Part shown: positions 57,910 through 64,000 of the stretch, in pieces
How the letters are laid out: the number at the start of each line of letters is the position of its first letter
How positions within the stretch are numbered: the first letter of the stretch is position 1
Source: Xanthostigma xanthostigma
Taxonomy: Eukaryota > Arthropoda > Insecta > Raphidioptera > Raphidiidae
Direction: 5' to 3'
Assembly: GCA_963575645.1 (NCBI GenBank)
Contig: OY754465.1
Span: forward strand, 38,714,401 to 38,778,400
Length of the DNA stretch: 64,000 nt
The notes under the pieces: model-generated
Told to the model about the DNA's origin: nothing
The model's input: only the letters and a program-made list of their open reading frames with translations
Databases searched by the model: none
Made by a program: the position numbers and the translations under genes

Positions 57910-58720
57910 GGTGTGCTCGACTTATGTCTGCATGCTCGCCCTGTCAGCACGCTGGACCTGCGTCAGCACGCTCGTCCTACGTTAGCTCGCTCGACTTGTG
58001 TCTGCATGCTCGACCTGCGGCAGCACACTGGACCCGCGTCAGAACGCTCGTCTTGTGTCTGCATGCTCGACCTGTGTCAGCACGCTCAACCTGCGGCAGC
58101 AGACTAGACCCGCGTCAGCACGCTCGTATTGTGTCAGCACACTCGACCTGTATCAGCACACTGGACCCGCGTCAGCACGCTCGTCTTGTGTCTGCATGCT
58201 CGACCTGTGTCAGCACGCTCGATCTGCGGCAGCACACTGGACCCGCGTCAGCACGCTCGATCTGCGGCAGCACACTGGACCCGCGTCAGCACGCTCGACC
58301 TGCGGCAGCACACTGGACCCGCATCAGCACGCTCGACCTGCGGCAGCACACTGGAACCGCATCAGCACGCTCGACCTGCGGCAGCACACTGGACCCGCGT
58401 CAGCACGTTCGTCTTGTGTCTGCATGCTCGGCCTGTGTCAGCACGCTCGACCTGCGGCAGCACACTGGACCCGCGTCAGCACGTTCGTCTTGTGTCTGCA
58501 TGCTCGGCCTGTGTCAGCACGCTCGACCTGCGGCAGCACACTGGACCCGCGTCAGCACGCTCGACCTGCGGCAGCACACTGGACCCGCATCAGCACGCTC
58601 GACCTGAGGCAGCACACTGGACCCGCTTTAGCACGCTCGTCTTGTGCCCGCACGCTCGACTTGTGTCAGCACACTCGATCTGCGTCTGCTTCACTTGGCA
58701 GCGCGCTCAACCAGCATCAG
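57910..58720. repeat. 19/38-bp GC-rich minisatellite inside the Gypsy element
   Basis: Alternating 19-bp units 'cagcacgctcgacctgcgg' and 'cagcacactggacccgcgt' form a 38-bp higher-order repeat, interspersed with variants such as 'cgtcttgtgtctgcatgct'. About 40 units are present. Because 19 is not a multiple of 3 and few stops occur, all three plus-strand frames stay open for long stretches (up to 272 codons). These frames are not genes. Confidence 0.9.
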
Positions 58721-59626
58721 CACCACGTTGTGGAGTTCACCATCCAATTCTCTCGCATTTGTTCGCCATTGACTTCACAGGACTCGATAGTTCACAGGAC
58801 TATCAAACAACCATAGTACACAGGACTATGTAACGGTTCACAAGACCAGAAGTAAAGAAACACAAGTCCTTCACTCCTTTGTCAGTCTCAGGGCCCATGA
58901 GTACTGACCAATTCAAACAAATCCAATAAGGAGAAGCTCATTCTCCTGATACAAACAACCAACTAAGTGTCATCATTTAGTAGAACACAGGTCTACCAAA
59001 CCAAAGTCAACAAAGAGAAGCTCTATTTCTCTGGAATAAAACATTCAATTACATAATAGCAATGATCAATGCGTGCCGCCACAACGAACTGGCGTCTGAT
59101 ACAACACAGGCCTGCCAAACCTGTCAATTCAAGTATTATCTCAATATTTTAGCAAAACTGTGTTTTCGCGTCCGGCGAATCATCTTCAAGTGTGTCTGAA
59201 TAACATTTTACAAACAAATACTACTTTGACCAATTAAGTTGTTCACTGGACATTATTACAACAAGGCAATTTGACATGTAACAACAATTCAATTTTCAAC
59301 AAATCAATGCGGAGAAGCAACACTATTCATATTTCTATCAAACAACACAACAAGGCATTACTATTTTAATAAATCACACAATCAATGATCATTCTATTCA
59401 AACAACAACAAAAAAAAACAATAGTTCAGTAAAAATCTCGGTGGACAGTATCAGTAAATTTCAGCAAGTAGCATGATAAATAAGCAATACTTCTTTTCGA
59501 ACAATACAAAAATCAGTGGTATTTCAACAATTCGCATGATAAATTGTGTTCTTCTGTAGCTGACACTTGGCCCATTGCTCGGCAGCAACATAACAATCTG
59601 TAACTTTAATAAAATTCGTTAATCGT
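58721..59626. other. Gypsy 3' non-coding region
   Basis: Between the minisatellite and the integrase remnant. AT-rich, with repeated 'aacaacaca' and 'ggagaagc' words. No coding supported on either strand. Confidence 0.4.
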
Positions 59627-59932
59627 TTACCACAATTGTGCCAACCCTTCTATTAAATGCGATTTGAACCGCTTCAATAGTTCACTGCAACAACGCCTTT
59701 GAACCTTGCATAAATAAACGACGCTGTAACGGTCATCTAAGATTTGTACAGGTCCAATATTCTTGTAAACCAATTTGTCGCTAGTGGAGCCCGTCACGAG
59801 CATCATCTTATCCATCAAGACAAAATCGTGTTTCTTGACCTTAGTAGCCACAAGCTTATTCTTGTTGTACTGTTTCTTCATTTTCACTACAGCTACATCA
59901 CAGTTTAGCTTCGCTTTTTTCCTCAACTCCAT
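59627..59932 (-). pseudogene. Gypsy integrase C-terminal remnant
   Basis: A 101-codon frame: a basic start (KMKKQYNKNKL), then VKKHDFVLM, then a YKNIGPVQILDDRYSVVYL-type beta stretch. This pattern (K-GD-V-L ... K--GPF-I----Y-V) is the C-terminal DNA-binding module of Gypsy integrases. The catalytic D,D-35-E core that should lie upstream on the minus strand is not present, so the enzyme is lost. Confidence 0.65.
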
Positions 59933-60453
59933 TACGAAATGCAGTCAGTAAGTTTCTTCACGAGACTCAGTAAGTCCATTACACCAATACTGAGCTTTTA
60001 CAGCGTCTACAGCTCATAAAATTCCTGGATGTTCGCTGTCGTCATTGAACATCTTCTACTATGGAGAAGTATTTCTCCAATTCACCATTTTCAATTTTCT
60101 ACGTATCAACTGTGAATCTTTTATCCTCGAGTTGTACTGCTTGCACCCAATCGGTCATATCGCGCCGTTGCGTCATCGTAGCACTGTGGAGCGACGAGCA
60201 ACTAACTCGTCCCACTCCCCGCAAGCAACTGGCCAATCAAGCGTCGTTGTCTTCAAGACCTGCTCAATTTCACATCCACAATACTGTCATCTAGCAACCT
60301 GAGGTGTTATTATTATGAGCGTGAATGTTGCTTTCGATAGTTTGTCACTTTATAAGGTATTTGTCATACTCAACTCAATATTGCATTCCTTTGCACTTAC
60401 ATCATTTTAATTCTACAGGTGCAATATATTCACTGCAATTTGACTCACGGCAT
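59933..60453 (-). pseudogene. Linker region between Gypsy RNase H and integrase
   Basis: Translating the minus strand near 60060-60180 gives DWVQAVQLEDKRF and ENGELEKYF pieces, as in the RNase H-integrase linker of Gypsy elements. Stops and frame changes interrupt them. Most of the integrase is deleted. Plus-strand frames here (60045-60302, 60061-60294) are antisense by-products. Confidence 0.4.
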
Positions 60454-60850
60454 CTATGTGATCCATTTGCTTTCCTGGTTTATGTTGTATTTCGAAGTCA
60501 TACTTTTGCATTTGTAACCACCATCGGCTAATTCGTGGGGTATAATCTCTTTTGCTCTAAGTAGACACACGGCATTACAATCAGTCACTAAAATAAAGTG
60601 TTTCCCATATATAAAGTTTCTGAACCGCTTGACAGCTTCTACTGCCGGCAATATTTCTGGCTTATAGCTATGTCACTTATTTTCGGTATCTGTTGTTTGC
60701 CGACTCATGTAAGCGATCGGTTTCAATAGTTATCAGTTTGTTTTTGCAATAGCGTTCCGCCCAAACCGTCTTCAGATGCGTCAGTGTACAATTGGGTTTC
60801 ATGTTCCCGTTGAAGGGCGCTAATTTTTTCCCCAGTTCCAAGGCACATTC
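60454..60850 (-). pseudogene. Gypsy RNase H remnant
   Basis: Minus-strand text includes LYTDASEDGLGGTLLQKQ (the first catalytic Asp of Gypsy RNase H in YTDAS) near 60790-60740, and PAVEAVKRFRNFIYGKHFIL followed by VTDCNAV near 60650-60555. At least one stop and a frame change separate the two parts, and the tail after LLRAKEI is frame-shifted. Reverse transcriptase, which should lie just upstream, is missing. Confidence 0.75.
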
Positions 60851-60894
60851 GTTTTTATTTATTTTTTTTTTTAAGTCAACGGTTTTGCTTTTTT

Positions 60895-61620
60895 TTGGCG
60901 AAATCCTTTATATGCCCATTTTCCTCGCAAGCAAAACATCCTGTTTTAGTGGTTGATCTACTATACACTTTAGGCTTGTCAATGTTTTACGATTTCCAGT
61001 TTCGGGATCATTTTCTTCACTTTCGTTAAATTAAAAATGTTAATAGCGATTTTGTGTTCGTACAACCCGCTGCTTTAACACCGGATTTCAAAAACGGGTT
61101 ATGAATGATTTTAACAATTATATCTGTAATCAATTCATCTGACAGGTTGCAATTTTTACCTTATGTTACTTTCTTGTAGTAAAAGTCCATTAAACTTGTA
61201 TCTCTGTCTCTCTCATCGTTTACAAGTTGTTTAAGTTTGTAAAACATTCCTGTTATTGGTGGAAAAGCTTCCAGAAGAATTTCTTTCCATTCAAGATTAA
61301 GGTTTGGTTGGTTGAAGTACCAGCTTTTTGAATTGCCTTGCAATTTGTTAGTAAAACAAAATATTCTTGCTTTAGAATCCCAATTGTAAACATCACCCGT
61401 CGTGTCGATCATGCGCAGCCATTTTTTCTCCGTTAAGCCCTTCTTGGCAACCTTTTCGATTCTGCCGGGGTATTTGACCTCCTTTTTTTTCTAATTGTCT
61501 TTTTAGTTTTCTTACTTTTTCTTTTAATTTTTTTTTGTTTAAATTATTGTCAGATGAGTCAGAGGTACTCAAGCACGAAGAGCTAGAATCATCTCTTTTG
61601 CGTTTATTTTTATTCCACAT
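60895..61620 (-). pseudogene. Gypsy Gag remnant with degenerate zinc knuckle
   Basis: Two overlapping frames (61620-61393 and 61412-61161): an N-terminal Ser/Lys-rich segment with a coiled-coil-like K/L stretch (LKEKVRKLKRQLEKK), then a capsid-like segment with YNWDSKARIFCFTNKLQGNSK, W and FPP. This resembles the Gypsy Gag capsid order (W---KI--F---L-G-A--WF). A zinc-knuckle-like CFACEENGHIKDF follows near 60940, with the last Cys replaced by Phe. The capsid is truncated by a stop at 61161. Confidence 0.65.
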
Positions 61621-62252
61621 AATAGTTGATTTTAGTTAATTCAATAATTTAGGTCAGATTGCTAATTTACTCGGCACACTCAGTGTTTATACAAGTTCTC
61701 AAAATGTTGTAACCGTACCGCACTACAATGTCCAATGGTATCTACCACATTTTGTGTTATTCATACTCTAAGTGCATATGCACCCGATCTACCCGCAGAG
61801 ATGCACACACGCACACAACCACATTCACACATACACGATGGACACATCATCACTCACAGCCTTTGTGTAAAACCAAAAGAACAAAGAAAACACGTAATTT
61901 ATTAATTATAAGTTTAATTTTTGACACAATTTAGCAATAATAGACACAATATTAACAGCACACATAAAAAAATAGTCAATATTAAAACATTACGTAGACC
62001 GACGTAATTGTATCAAATAAATTATTATTATTATTATTATATTTTTTTTTCAATAACCAGCAATAATGACAACACTATAAAAACAGTTTAGTTTCACCAT
62101 TACTGTCGCTGCATCAGCACACAAAGAACGCAATATACACACAGCACAATATGGCGGACAACGGAACCATAAAACATATTGTGATAAAACACAAAAGCAC
62201 ACACAAAAAACAAACAAAATTACGGCACGTAGGCCAATCCTCACTTCTGATT
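61621..62252. other. Gypsy 5' untranslated region
   Basis: Between the Gag start and the 5' LTR. Contains a 'cacacacgcacacaaccac' simple repeat near 61806. The bases next to the LTR on the minus strand (AATCAGAAGTGAGG) should hold the primer-binding site. They do not start with TGG, so the primer tRNA cannot be named. Confidence 0.45.
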
Positions 62253-62561
62253 TGTTAGCGACTAGATAAGACACAACAATTATTAATAAATTATCATTCA
62301 ATTTGTAATATATTTTATTTAATTCTTTCACACTTATTCACATCTTTTATTACAAGCGTCATCCGCTTCGTCTATTCATCGTCTGATGGCTACTAACAAC
62401 CGCGTGTGTCCATGTACTTTACGTGTTGGCTGGTTCCACGCGTCCCCTCGTGTCATTGGTCAGCCGCATGTCACGTGGAAAGGCTCAGCTACTCTCGTGA
62501 ACACCAAGTAATGCCACAGCACGGGTACACTGTACAGTATGTGCACTACGCCTTTCTTACA
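62253..62561 (-). repeat. 5' LTR of the Gypsy element
   Basis: 309 bp; see the other LTR. One difference over the whole length shows that the insertion is recent relative to the decay of the coding region. Confidence 0.9.
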
Positions 62562-62650
62562 TTATATATAAAATAGATAATGAGATACGATAAATTAACA
62601 CCAAGTAGGTATTTTAAGATTAAATTAATGTTTATATCTATTTTATGACA

Positions 62651-62776
62651 CTATAGGTTATGATTAAGAAATAAAACTTGAGAATTTTTTTCGGGTTTTA
62701 AAGAACTTCTTTTTGCACTTATTGTCATTCCAGCTTTGGAAAAAAATCGTTCGCATGGTACAGATGTAGCATTCAT
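62651..62776 (-). pseudogene. hAT transposase C-terminal dimerisation segment
   Basis: The minus strand reads ATSVPCERFFSKAG, then SAKRSSLKP, then VLFLNHNL and a TAG stop at 62651-62653. The order T-S-P-ER-FS-AG---S--R--L-P----LLFL--N is the conserved C-terminal (hATC) motif of hAT transposases. Upstream of residue MN the frame meets a TGA and the rest of the enzyme is missing. The segment lies between the 5' LTR of the Gypsy element and the right end of the hAT, which agrees with the 8-bp target duplication. Confidence 0.85.
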
Positions 62777-63013
62777 TCAAGTGATTGTTGTATGTTATTA
62801 TGACTCACGAGTCACGACTCTACCATAGAAATTCATCATTCAATCACTCGGTCACGCTGTCATCTATTCCCTGTGGCTCTTTGGTTGCTATTGAGCTGAC
62901 GATCGACTCGAGACCGAACGATTGGATCTTGTGAGATTCAGTGATTCAATCACTCAGTCACGGGTGGTGATCGAATCAAAACGATTCGATCAATCGCGAT
63001 CGACACACGTCTA
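62777..63013. other. hAT right end
   Basis: Rich in 'gtgattcaatcactc'-type words ('catcattcaatcactcggtc', 'cagtgattcaatcactcagt') and CGATCG motifs before the terminal inverted repeat at 63013. Confidence 0.6.
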
Positions 63014-63750
63014 GTAACTATAGATACTTAACAAAAAACGTTTGGTTCAGTCTAGCAAACTGAGATTTGACAACAAATACACATGATTTGTTAAGTATCT
63101 ATAGTTACAGTACTACTGTAAAATATTTACCTTATCACAGCATATACACAACAGAAAGACGTTTTTTCGGTTTTTCGCAATTTTAAGTAGTTTAACGATA
63201 AATAAACCACCAACTTACATAGACCATTTTAAAGTAGACATTTCAAAGATTAAAATGACCACTTATAGAACTTCGAAATAGAAAAAAACATCAAGACAAT
63301 TGTTCGTGGAAAATAAGGGTGTTTTTTTCAAAAAATGTACATAACTCCGAAAATAGACGTATTCTGAACTGCAAAAAAATCATGCTTATTTAAGATAAAT
63401 AAAGACATACTTTCACCAATTTTCATGCAAATTAATATATTTTTACGCGAGAAAAAAATTAAATACTGAAAAATTGGTTTTCACCATTTTGACGGTTAAT
63501 TTGAGGTTATGTCGAAAAGTGTTTGATACAAAAGTTTTAGATTTTTTTACTATCTACAACTTTTATGTTGAACAATTTCCTCTAAGAGGTCACGTTTTGT
63601 CGTAAATCGCAGGAAACCGTTTCCAACCCCTAAATTGCATCCCCATTTCACCATTTTGTATGTTTTCGTGTTTAAATTTTTTTTCCCCTTAAAGTTGGAG
63701 CCTCAACAACATTTTCCACCTGGTCGTTGCCTCCTATTTTTTTTTTTAGC

Positions 63751-64000
63751 GTTGAAAATTCGTTTTGGCACCAGCCTAAACACGAACCAGAAAAGCATTT
63801 TCGTAAAGGTATCTGTGTTATCTAACGGAGTAGCGCACATTAGACCAGCACCTGGAATCAACAACGACCATCAGTTGGTCGCCTGCAATTTCTGTTCATC
63901 CGTGCTGAACCCAACAATAGTGTTCTAGTGATGTGTCGTTCTCATTAATTAATTTTCATTAATAGGGTAAACCCAAAACCGTATTTTTTCTGCTTTCTTC
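63751..64000. other. Right edge of window
   Basis: No feature recognised beyond the end of the fold-back arm. Confidence 0.4.

Larger units (their letters stand above)
57303..62561 (-). mobile_element. Ty3/Gypsy LTR retrotransposon, internally deleted
   Basis: LTRs at 57303-57611 and 62253-62561 begin TGTTAG and end CTTACA on the plus strand, and TTAT is duplicated outside (57299-57302 and 62562-62565). Coding remnants lie on the minus strand in the order Gag (61620-61161), zinc knuckle (about 60940-60900), RNase H (about 60850-60454) and integrase C-terminus (59932-59627). No reverse transcriptase or protease is found between the knuckle and RNase H, and the integrase core is absent. A minisatellite occupies 57910-58720. 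The copy cannot encode its own movement. Confidence 0.9.
56956..63013 (-). mobile_element. hAT transposon inserted in the fold-back arm
   Basis: The ends are inverted: 'tagacgtgtgtcgatcg' at 56956 and 'cgatcgacacacgtcta' ending at 63013. Both are flanked by the same octamer GTAACTAT (56948-56955 and 63014-63021), the 8-bp duplication expected of hAT. Removing the inner Gypsy leaves about 800 bp. A hAT transposase C-terminus remains at 62651-62776. The left end is internally duplicated (109-bp unit, 56956-57064 and 57065-57173). Confidence 0.85.
56317..63750. mobile_element. Fold-back element with ~640-bp arms, outermost shell of a nest
   Basis: The left arm (about 56317-56955) and right arm (about 63014-63750) are reverse complements over their whole length: 'caggcaacgaccaggtggaa' against 'ttccacctggtcgttgcctc', and 'gataaggtaaatatttacag' against 'ctgtaaaatatttaccttat'. 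If the inner elements are ignored, the original unit would be about 1.4 kb and nearly all palindrome, with a central hairpin at about 63022-63107 (gatacttaac/gttaagtatc). No coding. The 97-codon frame at 63635-63928 is partly arm sequence and unsupported. Confidence 0.8.

Noticed and set aside
57855-58833. Three long overlapping open frames (234-272 codons) rich in Cys, His, Ser and Arg
   Set aside because: They are translations of one GC-rich 19-bp minisatellite in all three frames, and the similar composition in each frame is explained by the repeat.

Overview
This window is almost certainly insect nuclear DNA and probably lepidopteran. It is AT-rich, lacks compact operon-like gene order, and is dominated by eukaryotic transposable elements: BEL/Pao, Ty3/Gypsy, hAT, PIF/Harbinger, Tc1/mariner-type, piggyBac-type MITEs and a tRNA-derived SINE. 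The lepidopteran assignment rests on two interspersed repeats that I remember as very common in moth and butterfly sequence. One begins near 44576 with the 'ccggccaagt-cgagtcg' motif and ends near 45195 with a 'ggaactctaaaaa'-type tail. The other begins with 'taaccgacttcaaaaaa' (11129, 20717, 34879). This is recall, not a search result.

I see one intact protein-coding gene: a single-exon open reading frame on the minus strand (22088-28069, 1993 codons from its first ATG). It encodes four consecutive six-transmembrane channel modules, each followed by a C-linker and a cyclic-nucleotide-binding-like domain. This is the pseudotetrameric layout of the CNGK/tetraKCNG family known from sperm of sea urchins and fish. 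None of the four pore loops has the canonical GYG filter, and all four nucleotide pockets are degenerate to different degrees.

The channel gene sits between two direct copies of a repeat of about 6.3 kb (A about 15450-21815, B about 28955-35283). The copies are very similar, but each carries its own later insertions. A fold-back MITE (28295-28799) lies about 225 bp upstream of the channel start codon.

Layout: 1-15435 is mostly AT-rich intergenic DNA with MITEs, a tRNA-derived SINE (9396-9640), a mariner transposase scrap and pieces of repeat families. 15450-35283 is repeat A, the channel gene and repeat B. 35571-38586 is a THAP/DDE_4-type DNA transposon carrying a hAT-like element, which itself carries an internally deleted mariner-type element. 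38639-44200 is a decayed BEL/Pao retrotransposon with a fold-back MITE in its gag gene. 44576-50530 holds repeat fragments and a 120-bp satellite array (47293-48420). 50830-51220 is a small GC-rich island. 52141-52895 is a PIF/Harbinger relic. 56317-63750 is a nest: a fold-back element with arms of about 640 bp contains a hAT element (8-bp target duplication GTAACTAT), which contains a Gypsy element with near-identical 309-bp LTRs, which contains a 19-bp minisatellite.

Apart from the channel gene, every recognisable coding region is broken by stops, frameshifts or deletions, and most listed short frames are chance or repeat-derived. Boundaries of repeats were read by eye and are approximate unless a terminal repeat or target duplication is given.
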